A stretch of DNA of 47,429 bases from the NCBI GenBank assembly GCA_031265435.1, contig JAISCR010000125.1:1-47429 (forward strand). The letters are read 5' to 3'. Numbering within the stretch: the first letter of the stretch is position 1; the number at the start of each line of letters is the position of its first letter. Positions 17,227 through 26,635 of the stretch are shown here, in pieces. The position numbers were made by a program, and so were the translations under genes. The notes beneath the pieces were generated by a model. It did no database searches. It had not been told where the DNA came from and saw only the letters and a list, made by a program, of their open reading frames with translations. Source of the DNA: Treponema sp. (lineage in GTDB: Bacteria > Spirochaetota > Spirochaetia > Treponematales > Breznakiellaceae).

Positions 17227-17687
17227 GGTATGGACTCCAAAAGCCGGTCTACCGTCTGCCTGGCCCTTTCCCGCCAGAGCCTTTCATCATGTCTGAGGGG
17301 ATCATACCAGAATTCCCCGGCATCTTCTCCCGTCCAGGTTTCCCGCCGCTCTCTTTCGGGGATCAGGGAAGGCAGAAAATCCGGTTCCTCAGGCAGAAAG
17401 AGATCCTGGGCCTGAATCAGGGTATCCGGAAAAACATCCGCCATGGAGGCAGCCTGTTTGTCCGCAGCTTTCCCGGAGGCAAAGGCGAAAACAATCAGTA
17501 AAACTATCAGGAGCAGCGCCGCGGCGCCAAGGCCCAAAAATACAAAACGGTGTTTGCTGTGGATAATCTCTTCAAGCGTTTTCATGGAGAGGTTTTTATC
17601 CGGAAACGCCAGCGCCTTCCCGGCAAAATCAAGGACTTTTGAGACCAGGCCTTTCATCTTTTCCGGCAAACCCTGCAAAAACCGCAT
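17223..17687 (-). CDS. Single-span membrane protein of unknown function
   Basis: A 154-residue protein with a cytoplasmic N-terminal part (about 1-50), one membrane helix (FLGLGAAALLLIVLLIVFAF, about 51-70) and an acidic outer part of about 80 residues. I do not recognise a family. It overlaps the TPR lipoprotein gene by four bases and would be cotranslated, so the pair may form an envelope complex. The gene is divergent from prfA with 81 bases between them. Confidence 0.75.
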   Translation of the reverse strand: MRFLQGLPEKMKGLVSKVLDFAGKALAFPDKNLSMKTLEEIIHSKHRFVFLGLGAAALLLIVLLIVFAFASGKAADKQAASMADVFPDTLIQAQDLFLPEEPDFLPSLIPERERRETWTGEDAGEFWYDPLRHDERLWRERARQTVDRLLESIP

Positions 17688-17768
17688 ATGGTAAGTGTAA
17701 CAAAAAAGAAGAAATTTGTCCTCTAGCAGAAAAATGAATTTTTCAGTATTGTATAGACAGAGGATTCT

Positions 17769-18838
17769 ATGAACGAACGGCTTGTTTCCCTTTTACGGCG
17801 CTATGATGAAGTCAGGGAAGAGATAGAAAATCCCGATCTGGTTAAAGATCAGAAAAAATACCGGGAGATCATGAAAGAATATTCCCATCTCAGCGAAATC
17901 GCCTCGGCTCAGAGTGAAATCGAGGCAATTGAGGGGCAGTTGAACGATACACGGGATCTGATTCAGGACGAGAAAGACGCCGAAATGCGGGAATTGGCAA
18001 AGGAGGAGCTTAAGGAGTTGGAAGGGCGCATCCAGGATTGTGAAGATCGGCTCAAATTCCTCCTTATTCCGCGGGATCCTCTGGATGAAAAAAACATCAT
18101 CATGGAAATCCGCGCAGGCACCGGCGGGGAAGAGGCGGCCCTTTTTGCCGCGGATCTTTTCCGCATGTATTCCCGTTTTGCCGAAACAAAGGGCTGGAAA
18201 TTCGAAATCATGAGTTCCAACGAGACGGAATTGGGCGGTCTCAAGGAGATTGTCTTTTCCATCGCCGGCAGTCATGTCTACGAAAACCTCCGCTACGAAA
18301 GCGGCGTTCACCGGGTACAGCGCGTTCCCGCCACCGAAGCATCGGGCCGCATTCATACATCCGCGGTAACCGTGGCGGTTCTCCCCGAGGCGGACGAAAC
18401 CGAAATTGACATCAAGCCGGAAGACCTGAGAATCGACGTGATGCGCGCCGGAGGCCCCGGAGGCCAATGCGTCAACACAACCGACTCGGCGGTACGGATC
18501 ACCCATCTTCCCTCGGGAATCGTAGTCCACTGCCAGGATGAGAAGAGCCAGATAAAGAACAAGGCCAAGGCGATGCGCATACTCCGGGCGCGGGTCTATG
18601 AAATGGAAGAGGCCAGGGCCGCTTCCGAAAGGGCGGAGGCCCGGAAGAACCAGGTTGGCAGCGGGGATCGCTCCGAGCGGATACGCACCTACAATTTCCC
18701 CAGAACCGCCTCACCGACCATCGGATCAGCCTTACCCTCTACAAGCTGGATCTTATCATGCAGGGAGATGTTGGAGAACTCTTCGATGCCCTGAAACTCT
18801 CCGCCAGGGAAGAACTGTTAAGCGCCACGGCGAGTTAG
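17769..18838 (+). CDS. prfA: Peptide chain release factor 1, with an apparent one-base frameshift
   Basis: The first 311 codons follow RF1 closely: coiled N-terminal domain, the codon-recognition region with [20 protein letters not shown], and the catalytic GGQ at 231-233 that triggers peptidyl-tRNA hydrolysis at UAA/UAG. After NFP the frame leaves the family. Reading one base back at the run of four C (18698-18701) restores [20 protein letters not shown] and a normal C-terminus ending at the TAG at 18836-18838, for 356 residues, the usual length. As written, the frame instead ends at 18794 with an unrelated tail. RF1 is essential, so a missing C in the sequence is the likeliest cause. prmC follows immediately. 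Confidence 0.92.
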
Positions 18839-19768
18839 GTGTGCATACGTGAAGCCCTTGCCCAGGCAGCGGCGGAGCTGAAAAAAATTCCCCATATTGG
18901 TACGCCTTCTCTGGATGCCTCACTCCTCCTGGCGGAAGTGTTGCAGAAAGACCGGGTCTGGCTCATTGCCGAAGCTTCCCGGCCGTTTGATGAAAAAGAT
19001 CTGCATAAATTTCAGTCATTTCTGCGGCGGCGCCGCGGCGGAGATAGCGTAGCCTATATACTGGGCCGCAGGGAATTCGGGTCCCTCATGTTTACCGTAT
19101 GCCCTGCGGTGCTGGTACCCCGCCCGGACACGGAAACCCTGGTTGAGGCGGCCCTGGAGAACCTGAAGGGAAAAAAATCCCCAACCGTGCTGGAGATCTG
19201 TACCGGTTCGGGCGCCGTGGCCGTGGCCCTGAAAAACGAGGCGCCGGAAACAGAGATCTATGCCTCCGACATTTCCGCCGCCGCCCTGGAAATTGCCGCG
19301 GCCAATGCCGCCCGCCTTCTTCCCGAAAAGAGCATCCGCTTTTTTCAGGCCGACCTTTTCACGCCGCTCCCAAAAACCGAATCGGACATAAAACAAAATT
19401 TCACGCCGCTTCCCGCTATGCCGGAAGAGCGCCTCTTCTTTTCACTTATACTTGCAAACCCCCCCTATGTCCCCTCGGCCGAAATTGAAGGCCTCTCTCC
19501 GGACGTGCGGGCCGAACCTCGTATCGCCCTTGACGGCGGCCCGGACGGACTTTCCCTGATCCGCAGAATCATACACGAAGCGCCCGGGCATCTTGAAAAT
19601 GGCGGCTCACTGCTTCTGGAGGCAGACCCCCGTCAGATGGAAAGCATACGCGCCCTGCTTGTCAGGGAGGGCTATACTGATATACAAACCTATAAGGATC
19701 TTTCGGGCGCCGAAAGGGTAATCGGAGCCAGTCTGATATTTGAACCCGGCGGGAAAAATGGAAACTGA
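18839..19768 (+). CDS. prmC: Release factor glutamine methyltransferase
   Basis: A 309-residue SAM-dependent methyltransferase of the HemK/PrmC family. An N-terminal helical domain (about 1-75) is followed by the Rossmann domain with VLEICTGSGAVAVAL (SAM binding) and the catalytic NPPY in LANPPYVPSAEIEG. It methylates the glutamine of the GGQ motif in RF1 and RF2. The GTG start directly abuts the restored prfA stop codon (TAG-GTG), so the two are translationally coupled, which itself supports the restored prfA frame. It overlaps the next gene by 11 bases. There is a short extra segment near residues 180-195 compared with the usual enzyme. Confidence 0.93.
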   Translation: MCIREALAQAAAELKKIPHIGTPSLDASLLLAEVLQKDRVWLIAEASRPFDEKDLHKFQSFLRRRRGGDSVAYILGRREFGSLMFTVCPAVLVPRPDTETLVEAALENLKGKKSPTVLEICTGSGAVAVALKNEAPETEIYASDISAAALEIAAANAARLLPEKSIRFFQADLFTPLPKTESDIKQNFTPLPAMPEERLFFSLILANPPYVPSAEIEGLSPDVRAEPRIALDGGPDGLSLIRRIIHEAPGHLENGGSLLLEADPRQMESIRALLVREGYTDIQTYKDLSGAERVIGASLIFEPGGKNGN

Positions 19769-21797
19769 TATTTCGGAATTGAACGGACTCATAAAGGACT
19801 TTTCGGAACAGGAGCGGGAAAACATCCGCAGACTCCTTCCCCGCTCCGGCATTGAGTCCCCGGCCCTGATCCTCCTCAGACTCGGCCTTGACGCCGAAAC
19901 GGTCATGGCGGCTTTGCTTCTGGAGGAGAAGGAGCCGGAACTCTACGGGGCGGGGGTTGCGCGGCTTGTGGAAGAGGTTCGGAAAATCGGCGACGTCTCC
20001 GCCACAAACAAAACCATCCAGGAAGCGGAACATGTCCGCAAGATGCTCTTTGCCATGGCAAGCGACATCAGGGTGATCATCATAAAACTTGCCGAACGGC
20101 TTGCAAAACTTCAGGATATAGAAAATTTCCCGGAAACGGAGCGGAAGGGGCTGGCCCAGGAATGTCTTGATGTCTATGCCCCCCTGGCAGACCGGCTCGG
20201 TATATCCTGGCTCAAGGATCAGCTTGAAGATTTTTCCCTCAAGCAGATCAACCGGGATGCGTATAACCAGATAAAAACCATCGTCTCCGAAAAGCGGGAT
20301 GAACGGAACCAGTTTCTCGAAAAAGTTCAGGATGATATAAAACGGGAAGCGGAAAATACCCATATCAATACGGAAGTTTCCAGCCGCGCAAAGCACTTCT
20401 ACTCGATCTACCGGAAAATGAGAAAACGAAACAAGTCCGCCGGAGACCTCTTTGACCTTTTCGGCATCCGCCTGCTCTGCGACAGCGTTGAAAACTGCTA
20501 TAATCTTCTGGGGCTCGTCCACCGCCTCTGGAAACCGCTGGAAGGCCGCTTCAAAGACTACATCGCCATGCCGAAATCAAACGGCTACCAGAGCCTCCAC
20601 ACCACAGTAATCGTACCATGGAACACTTCCACCGGCGCCGTTTTCAGCAGCAATACTGCCGGCAATAACTCTACCGGCAACGCTGCCGATGGCCCTTCCG
20701 ATCGGGGAGAAGGCAGAATTCTGGAGATTCAGATCCGCAGCTTCGGCATGCACCATGTCGCGGAAAACGGCATCGCCAGCCACTGGCTCTACAAGAAAGG
20801 CGTCTCCAGCGAAACCGTGCGTCCCATTGACATTTCCATTGTAAACCGACTCAAAGACTGGAAACAGGATTCGGAGGATTTCAATGCGGAAAATTTCTGG
20901 GAAGAGATCAAGCAGGAAATCCTTAAAGATTCGATCTATGTTTTTACTCCAATGGGAAAGGTGATAGAACTTCCATCGCTCTCAAGCCCCATTGATTTTG
21001 CCTATGCCATACATACCGCGGTGGGTGAACACTGCTCCGGAGCCAAGTCAAACGGAGCGATAATCCCACTCGGTTCGGAACTGAAAAACACCCAGGTGGT
21101 AGAGATACTCACCTCCCCTTCCGCCCATCCCCACCTCAACTGGCTCAGGATGGTCAAAACCTCAAAAGCCCGCAGCAAAATCCGTGCCTGGCTTGAGCAG
21201 AACGATGATTCGATCATCATCGACAGGAATGTGGTTGCAAAAAAGAAAAACGCCGCGGCCAAAACCGCCCCCGAACCGGAACCAAAGACCCCGCCCGAAA
21301 CCCAGCCCGTACAGAGAGTGCTGCAGCCTGACGGCAGTGCGGGCATCCTCCAAGTACGGCTGGAATCCGATCCCAACCCCCGGCAGAAAAATATGATGAT
21401 CCGTTTTGCCCGGTGCTGCCGTCCGGTCATCGGGGACGCTATCATCGGTTATGTATCACGGGGCCGGGGCATCATCATCCACCGGAAGAATTGCAGCAAC
21501 ATTGCCAACATCCCCGACTTCGAAGAACGTAAGATTGAAACTCAGTGGGAAAACACACAGGCCCTGGTCAAACGCTTCAAGATCGAGGCAAAAATGTCGG
21601 CCGACCTCTTTTCGGAGATTGAAGGAGCGGTACGCAAACGGCAGGGCCACCTTATCGAAGGCCGCCTCGAAGAAACCGCCCCCAACCGCCTGACCGGTTT
21701 TTTTACCGTGCAGCTCGAAGACGCCGCCGATCTCAAGGCGGTAATGAAAAACATCCGCGGCATCCCCGCTGTCTACAGTATTCAGAATTTAAATTAG
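19758..21797 (+). CDS. Rel/SpoT-type (p)ppGpp synthetase with degenerate hydrolase domain
   Basis: A 679-residue long RelA-SpoT homologue. Order: HD-like domain (about 10-130), synthetase (about 180-330; YSIYRKM, GRFKDYIAMPKSNGYQSLHT), TGS (about 390-450; VFTPMGKVIELP), and a C-terminal region with RCCRPVIGD, then an ACT domain. The synthetase keeps the RxKD form seen in bifunctional enzymes. In the first domain the HD pair is replaced (LLLEEKE where LLHDxxED is expected; KLAERLAKLQ for KLADRLHNM), so hydrolysis of (p)ppGpp is probably lost. The ATG at 19758 is preferred over an upstream TTG at 19740. A Ser/Asn/Gly-rich insert occurs near residues 292-318. Confidence 0.9.
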   Translation: METDISELNGLIKDFSEQERENIRRLLPRSGIESPALILLRLGLDAETVMAALLLEEKEPELYGAGVARLVEEVRKIGDVSATNKTIQEAEHVRKMLFAMASDIRVIIIKLAERLAKLQDIENFPETERKGLAQECLDVYAPLADRLGISWLKDQLEDFSLKQINRDAYNQIKTIVSEKRDERNQFLEKVQDDIKREAENTHINTEVSSRAKHFYSIYRKMRKRNKSAGDLFDLFGIRLLCDSVENCYNLLGLVHRLWKPLEGRFKDYIAMPKSNGYQSLHTTVIVPWNTSTGAVFSSNTAGNNSTGNAADGPSDRGEGRILEIQIRSFGMHHVAENGIASHWLYKKGVSSETVRPIDISIVNRLKDWKQDSEDFNAENFWEEIKQEILKDSIYVFTPMGKVIELPSLSSPIDFAYAIHTAVGEHCSGAKSNGAIIPLGSELKNTQVVEILTSPSAHPHLNWLRMVKTSKARSKIRAWLEQNDDSIIIDRNVVAKKKNAAAKTAPEPEPKTPPETQPVQRVLQPDGSAGILQVRLESDPNPRQKNMMIRFARCCRPVIGDAIIGYVSRGRGIIIHRKNCSNIANIPDFEERKIETQWENTQALVKRFKIEAKMSADLFSEIEGAVRKRQGHLIEGRLEETAPNRLTGFFTVQLEDAADLKAVMKNIRGIPAVYSIQNLN

Positions 21798-21838
21798 TGT
21801 CTCTTTATAAACAGACCCAAGTCGCCGGTTCAAATAAA

Positions 21839-22063
21839 TCAGGTAGCGGCGGCTTCGGCAGGCTTCTCCGCGGCGGCAATTACCGGCAGGCTCTTCTTGC
21901 CGTGCTTTACCGCGGCCCTGCAGGTCTTACAGACCTTAATCTTTACTCCACCGGCTTCCTGTTCATAGAGAATCTTTACATTGGCCCTCTTGCAAACCGG
22001 GCATTCTCCCCGGCCATGGAAAGCCAGTTCCCGGATACCTTTTCCCCTGTGCGCTTTTGACAT
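21839..22063 (-). CDS. Small zinc-ribbon protein at the end of the alpha operon
   Basis: A 74-residue basic protein with two CxxC pairs (CPVC and CKTC, about 24 residues apart), the pattern of a four-cysteine zinc ribbon, and an Ala/Glu-rich tail. I cannot name a family. It starts nine bases after rplQ and is the last gene of the ribosomal cluster, so it should be expressed with ribosomal proteins. A role in translation or ribosome assembly is a reasonable guess from position alone. Confidence 0.8.
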   Translation of the reverse strand: MSKAHRGKGIRELAFHGRGECPVCKRANVKILYEQEAGGVKIKVCKTCRAAVKHGKKSLPVIAAAEKPAEAAAT

Positions 22064-22072
22064 AGCTTCCTC

Positions 22073-22534
22073 TTACTCCGCAGCCTTTACTTTGGCTTTA
22101 TCAGATTTCGTTTTGCTCTTCTTTTCAGACTTATCGGCCTTCTTTTCCTTCTTGCCCGGCTTGTCACCGGTGTCAAGCTTGTAATCCACCAATTCAAGAA
22201 TCACCACTTCCGCGGCGTCTCCGTAACGTTCACCCAGTTTGATGATCCGGGTATAGCCGCCCTGTCTTTCCTGCATCCTCTTGGCAATATCATTAAAAAG
22301 TTTTGCAACAATCCCTTCATCAAAAAGCCGGGCGGAAACAATACGCCGGTTATGAACCGAATCCACTTTTGCCCTGGTAATAAGTTTTTCCGCGGCCCGC
22401 CGGATCTCCAAAGCCTTGGCCTTGGTAGTCCGTATCCGTTCATGCCGGAAAAGGCTGGTCACCATGCTGCGTTTCAATGCCTTTCTGTGGGCCTGATCCC
22501 TGTCGAGGGGATTAAAGCCGTTTCTATGCTTCAT
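22073..22534 (-). CDS. rplQ: Ribosomal protein L17
   Basis: The first about 120 of 153 residues are standard L17 ([20 protein letters not shown], then [20 protein letters not shown]), which binds 23S rRNA near the exit tunnel. The C-terminal about 30 residues are an added Lys/Ser/Glu-rich tail not needed for the fold. The start overlaps the end of rpoA by 11 bases, indicating translational coupling, the usual rpoA-rplQ arrangement. Confidence 0.97.
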   Translation of the reverse strand: MKHRNGFNPLDRDQAHRKALKRSMVTSLFRHERIRTTKAKALEIRRAAEKLITRAKVDSVHNRRIVSARLFDEGIVAKLFNDIAKRMQERQGGYTRIIKLGERYGDAAEVVILELVDYKLDTGDKPGKKEKKADKSEKKSKTKSDKAKVKAAE

Positions 22535-23579
22535 CTTCTGCTTCCTTTTGGGGCGTACTCTTGACTACATTCCGGAGAGCGCTGTAATCGGTTATCCCCA
22601 AACTTAAATTCCACTCCAGCAGTTTCTCCTTTATCTCCTGAAGGGATTTCTTGCCGAAATTACGGGTTTTTGCAATATCATCCTCGGTTTTCCGCGTAAG
22701 TTCACCGATGGTTTTTATGTTTGCATTCTTGAGACAGTTGGAAGAGCGGACTGAAAGCTCCAGTTCTTCCACCGGCATGTTAAGAATCCGGCGGATAGTT
22801 TCATCCATATCCTCATTGCCGTCATCTTCGGCATACTCATTTTCCTTGAAGTTGATAAATACCGAAAAATGATCCTTTGCAACCTTTGCGGCCTCCGCCA
22901 GTGCGTCATCGGGCCTTACCGTGCCGTCTGTCCACACCTCAAGCACCAGCTTGTCATAATCGCTCCGCTGGCCTACCCGGACAGGCTCCACGGCAAACTT
23001 CACCTTCTTTACCGGAGAAAAAATGGCGTCCATGGGAATGGTGTTAAGCTCTTCGATATACTTTTCATTTGACTCCGAAGGAACATAACCGCGGCCCAGA
23101 TCTATCTGAACCTCAAAATCCAGTTTTGCATTATCCATCAGGGTCATGATGTGCTGACCGGTACTAAAAACCTCTACCTGGCCCGGCTTTGCAAAATCGT
23201 CGCTCTTTAGTTCACGCTTGCCTGACCATTCATACATCACGGTGAGCTGATCCTGATCCTCGGCAAGCTTGAGTCGTATCTTCTTCAGATTATTGATAAC
23301 TTCAAGCGTGTCTTCCACGATATTGGGAATGGTTTCAAACTCACTGGAAATATTGTGAGCATTCCCGTCTGCATCATAGGAAGTTATCTTGATTCCTGTG
23401 ATTGCATAACCCTGGATTGAGGAAAGAAGAACCCTGCGCAGTGTATTGCCTATTGTTGTGCCGTACCCCGGTTCGAAGGGAGCGGCAAAAAATTTACAGT
23501 AGTTCGGTTTTAATTCACTATGGTTGAATGTAATGCCGCCTGGTCGCTTAAATCCTTTCAGGAGGTTCTTACGGGCCAT
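22524..23579 (-). CDS. rpoA: RNA polymerase alpha subunit
   Basis: A 351-residue alpha subunit. The N-terminal dimerisation domain has [20 protein letters not shown] and the [16 protein letters not shown] stretch that nucleates polymerase assembly. The C-terminal domain contains [20 protein letters not shown] and [14 protein letters not shown], the part that binds UP elements and activators. It follows rpsD after an unusually long 107-base gap with two hairpins, so rpoA-rplQ may be separately tuned from the ribosomal genes upstream. Confidence 0.98.
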   Translation of the reverse strand: MARKNLLKGFKRPGGITFNHSELKPNYCKFFAAPFEPGYGTTIGNTLRRVLLSSIQGYAITGIKITSYDADGNAHNISSEFETIPNIVEDTLEVINNLKKIRLKLAEDQDQLTVMYEWSGKRELKSDDFAKPGQVEVFSTGQHIMTLMDNAKLDFEVQIDLGRGYVPSESNEKYIEELNTIPMDAIFSPVKKVKFAVEPVRVGQRSDYDKLVLEVWTDGTVRPDDALAEAAKVAKDHFSVFINFKENEYAEDDGNEDMDETIRRILNMPVEELELSVRSSNCLKNANIKTIGELTRKTEDDIAKTRNFGKKSLQEIKEKLLEWNLSLGITDYSALRNVVKSTPQKEAEDEA

Positions 23580-23602
23580 GAATACTCCTTCTCAATTATT
23601 TA

Positions 23603-23637
23603 GAGTCCGTCTATACTGTAGACACATAGACAGACTC
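23603..23637 (-). other. Hairpin 1 in the rpsD-rpoA gap
   Basis: GAGTCCGTCTAT (23603-23614) pairs with ATAGACAGACTC (23626-23637) through 12 positions with one wobble and an 11-base loop. It lies between rpsD and rpoA and has no T-run on the minus strand. It could act in mRNA processing or as a binding site for a ribosomal protein. Confidence 0.65.
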
Positions 23638-23655
23638 CGCTTGCAAAAAGTTCTA

Positions 23656-23687
23656 TCCATAAAGTAACCGACTTTATGAACAGACAC
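23656..23687 (-). repeat. AACCG-loop hairpin element, copy 1
   Basis: CATAAAGT (23658-23665) and ACTTTATG (23671-23678) form a perfect eight-pair stem with loop AACCG. The 32 bases from 23656 match 25 bases of the segment at 42446-42477 in the fliS leader, with differences that largely keep the stem. The two look like copies of a dispersed palindromic element. Confidence 0.6.
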
Positions 23688-24322
23688 TATTTAGAGTAGA
23701 ACTCAACAATCATCTGTTCCTTAATATCCGCCAAATCTGTAATATCACTGCGGCGCGGAGAAACAAGGAACTTTCCTTTCATACCGTCAGGATCAAGCTG
23801 AAGCCAGGGCATGACCCCGGACTTGCCGAATTCCTTGAGCGCATCTTTAATTATCACCATGTTTTTGCTCTTCCCGGCAATGGCGATCTCATCCTCGGGC
23901 CGCACCAGATAGGAAGGTATCGTTACCCGCCTGCCGTTCACCGACACATGGCCGTGAAGAACGAGCTGCCTGGCCTGACTCCTGCTGGATGCAAAACGGA
24001 GACGGTAGACCACATTATCAAGCCGCTTTTCCAGCATTACAAACAAATTTTCACCGGTAATACCGGTCATCCGGAGCGCCCGTTCAAAGAAAAGGCTGAA
24101 CTGCTTTTCCTGCATGCCGTAGATCCGCCGAAGCTTCTGCTTCTCGCGGAGCTGCACACCGTAATCGGAACGCTTGCCTGCCCGTCCCTTGGGATCTTTC
24201 CCCGGCGCGGGGCGTTTCTTGTTGATGGGGCACTTATCGCTCTTGCAGCGATCCCCTTTCAGCATCAACTTTTTCTGCTCAGCCCGGCATAAACGGCAAA
24301 CCGGTCCGGTATAACGTGCCAT
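23687..24322 (-). CDS. rpsD: Ribosomal protein S4
   Basis: A 211-residue S4. The N-terminus has CRLC and CKSDKC, a four-cysteine zinc site as in the C+ form of S4. The S4 RNA-binding domain (RLDNVVYRLRFASSRSQARQ, LVLHGHVSVNGRRV) follows in the middle. S4 nucleates 30S assembly and in many bacteria represses its own operon. The next gene, rpoA, lies beyond two hairpins. Confidence 0.98.
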   Translation of the reverse strand: MARYTGPVCRLCRAEQKKLMLKGDRCKSDKCPINKKRPAPGKDPKGRAGKRSDYGVQLREKQKLRRIYGMQEKQFSLFFERALRMTGITGENLFVMLEKRLDNVVYRLRFASSRSQARQLVLHGHVSVNGRRVTIPSYLVRPEDEIAIAGKSKNMVIIKDALKEFGKSGVMPWLQLDPDGMKGKFLVSPRRSDITDLADIKEQMIVEFYSK

Positions 24323-24353
24323 ATATTCATTCTCCCCTTACTGTACAATGCCG

Positions 24354-24737
24354 CTATATGCGGCGGGTTTTCCGCGGCCTGCAGCCGTTATGAGGTATCG
24401 GAGTTACGTCGTTTATTGACTTTACCTTGATACCCAGAGCGCCCAGTTGGCGGATAGCCGACTCACGACCGATACCGGGCCCTTTAACATACACATGAAC
24501 TTCCCGCAACCCCGCCTGCATAGCCTTCTGCGCCGCGGTTTCCGTAACCGACTGTGCCGCAAAGGGCGTCGATTTCTTGGCTCCCCGGAAATTGAGCTGA
24601 CCGGAACTGGCCCAGGAAACAGCGTTCCCCATAAGATCGGTGATGGTTACAATCGTATTATTGAAGGTTGCCTGAATATACACATTTCCTTCATAAACAG
24701 ACTTTTTTTCTTTACGTTTCTTCGTATTACCAGCCAC
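24354..24737 (-). CDS. rpsK: Ribosomal protein S11
   Basis: A 127-residue S11 with the signature [18 protein letters not shown] and the C-terminal [26 protein letters not shown] end. It forms the 30S platform near the decoding-site end of 16S rRNA helix 45. It is nine bases after rpsM in the alpha operon. Confidence 0.98.
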   Translation of the reverse strand: MAGNTKKRKEKKSVYEGNVYIQATFNNTIVTITDLMGNAVSWASSGQLNFRGAKKSTPFAAQSVTETAAQKAMQAGLREVHVYVKGPGIGRESAIRQLGALGIKVKSINDVTPIPHNGCRPRKTRRI

Positions 24738-24746
24738 GTATTCCCC

Positions 24747-25112
24747 CTACTTCTTCTTCCCGGCTACCGTCTTCTTCTTGCCCTTCCGGGTACGGGCATT
24801 GGTTCTGGTTCGCTGTCCCCTGAGAGGCAGACCCTTGCGGTGCCTGAGCCCCCGGTAACAGCCGATATCCATGAGCCGCTTGATATTCAGGGCAATTTCG
24901 GTACGAAGACGGCCTTCAACCTTGTAATCCCCTTCGATAATATTCCGCAGCTCATTAAGTTCTTCCTGTGAAAGATCGTTGATCAGCCTCAGCGGATCAA
25001 TCTTTGTCTTTGCGCAGATCTCATCGGCGCTGGATCTGCCAATCCCATAAATATAGGTCAAGGCTATATTTACATGCTTATTCGGAAGGTCAATTCCTAC
25101 AAGACGAGCCAT
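24747..25112 (-). CDS. rpsM: Ribosomal protein S13
   Basis: A 121-residue S13 with [20 protein letters not shown] at the N-terminus, [20 protein letters not shown], and a basic tail [12 protein letters not shown] that reaches the P-site tRNA. It sits in the 30S head and contacts the 50S subunit. The gene starts six bases after rpmJ. Confidence 0.98.
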   Translation of the reverse strand: MARLVGIDLPNKHVNIALTYIYGIGRSSADEICAKTKIDPLRLINDLSQEELNELRNIIEGDYKVEGRLRTEIALNIKRLMDIGCYRGLRHRKGLPLRGQRTRTNARTRKGKKKTVAGKKK

Positions 25113-25118
25113 ATTCTC

Positions 25119-25232
25119 TTACCCCTGCTTCTGTTTATGCTTAGGATTCTGGCAAATAATACGGACTATGCCATTCCGCTTGATCACCTTGCATTTGTCG
25201 CAAATCGGTTTTACACTGGTACGGACTTTCAT
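25119..25232 (-). CDS. rpmJ: Ribosomal protein L36
   Basis: A 37-residue protein, [20 protein letters not shown] continuing to KHKQKQG, with the CDKC...C...H zinc site of the C+ form of L36. It is the smallest ribosomal protein and stabilises 23S rRNA near the base of the 50S. It lies between secY and rpsM, and unlike in many bacteria no infA, map or adk gene comes between secY and rpmJ. Gene too short for most gene finders, but every codon fits. Confidence 0.97.
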   Translation of the reverse strand: MKVRTSVKPICDKCKVIKRNGIVRIICQNPKHKQKQG

Positions 25233-25306
25233 CCTTTGCTCCTCAAACATTTTATCGTCGAAAAAGACGAACTTTCATTAAAACGAATTTGTTGCACTTC
25301 GTCAAT

Positions 25307-26635
25307 CTACAAATTCCGGCCCTTCAGCCTGCCCCTCTTTGTCAAGCCTTCATGGTGATGCATCTTGAGGAGGCCCTCCACCTGGCTCATGGTATCCAGA
25401 TCCACGCCCACCAGGATGAGAAGCGACGTGCCGCCCATCAAATAAGAGATGGAAGACGGGAAGTTGAAGGCCCACTGGATAAAGGTCGGGATAACCGCAA
25501 TCAAGGCCAGGTAGAGGGAACCGGGCAGTACGATGCGGTTAAGGATTTTGGTCAGATATTCTTCAATCTTCTCGCTCCTGATGCCCGGGATGGAACCGCC
25601 GTTTTCCCTGATATTTTTGGCAATTTCAATGGGATTGAGGCTTACCTGGGTGTAAAAATAGGCGAAGAAGATGATAAGAAGCACATAAAGTACATTGTAC
25701 AATGCGCCCCGGGGACTCAAAACACGGGAAACCGTATTGAGCCAGGGGATATTGCCCCCGATTGTAGAGGCAATCTGCAGGGGGAAGGTGAGGATCGAAG
25801 AGGCAAAAATAACAGGTATAACCCCGGAAGGATTGATCTTGAAGGGAATGTAGGTGTTCTGGGCCCCGTACATCCTCCGGCCCACCACCCGCTTGGCGTA
25901 ATTTACAGGAATTTTCCGCTGCCCCTGCTGTTCAAAGACAACCAGGGCCACTACCGCCACAAACATGATAAAGACAACAATAACAAAAACAAGGTTCAGA
26001 TCGCCGTTCCGTACCCTGCCCACCAGTTCCCAGACCGCCTGGGGAAGACGGGCCACGATGCCCGCAAAGATCAGGAGGCTGATGCCGTTCCCGATACCCC
26101 GTTTGGTGATCTGTTCCCCTATCCACATGAGGAACATCGTCCCCGTGGTTACCGTCAACATGGCGATGATGGTAAAAGCCACTATACCGATACTGAGCAG
26201 GTTATCCACGCTCCGGCTGATGCTCTGGGCGTACTGGGTCACGGCAAAAGACTGGATAAGACAAACCGCCACCGTACCGATACGCTGGTAACCCTGAATC
26301 TTCTTGCGGCCCCCGTCCTCCTGGGAGATCTTCTTCAGCTTCGGGAAAACGATGAGAAGAAGCTGCATAATGATCGACATGCTGATATACGGCATGATTC
26401 CCAGCATAAAAACCGAAAAGTTGGAAAAAGCGCCGCCTGCAAAGAAGTCAAGGTAATCGACAATGGGGTTCCCCGAATTCTGCTGGGAAAGGAAATATGC
26501 GGAAAGTTCCCGGACATTGATCCCCGGAATGGGGAGCACCGCCCCGACACGGAACACGACCAGCATAAGAGCGGTAAAAATGATCCGCTCTCTGAGTTCT
26601 TTTACTCTGAAAATACCAACCAGTGGATTAGCCAT
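25307..26635 (-). CDS. secY: Protein translocase subunit SecY
   Basis: A 442-residue protein with ten membrane helices, the central pore of the Sec translocon in the inner membrane. It has the conserved GIMPYISMSIIMQLL plug/helix 2 region, the cytosolic GQRKIPVNYAKRVVGRRMYG loop that docks the ribosome and SecA, and a helix 7 region ending in NPIEIAKNIRENGGSIPGIR. The ATG at 26635 is chosen because AAGGAG lies ten bases upstream; an in-frame TTG at 26641 is too close to it. The spc-operon position after rplO is standard. Confidence 0.97.
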   Translation of the reverse strand: MANPLVGIFRVKELRERIIFTALMLVVFRVGAVLPIPGINVRELSAYFLSQQNSGNPIVDYLDFFAGGAFSNFSVFMLGIMPYISMSIIMQLLLIVFPKLKKISQEDGGRKKIQGYQRIGTVAVCLIQSFAVTQYAQSISRSVDNLLSIGIVAFTIIAMLTVTTGTMFLMWIGEQITKRGIGNGISLLIFAGIVARLPQAVWELVGRVRNGDLNLVFVIVVFIMFVAVVALVVFEQQGQRKIPVNYAKRVVGRRMYGAQNTYIPFKINPSGVIPVIFASSILTFPLQIASTIGGNIPWLNTVSRVLSPRGALYNVLYVLLIIFFAYFYTQVSLNPIEIAKNIRENGGSIPGIRSEKIEEYLTKILNRIVLPGSLYLALIAVIPTFIQWAFNFPSSISYLMGGTSLLILVGVDLDTMSQVEGLLKMHHHEGLTKRGRLKGRNL

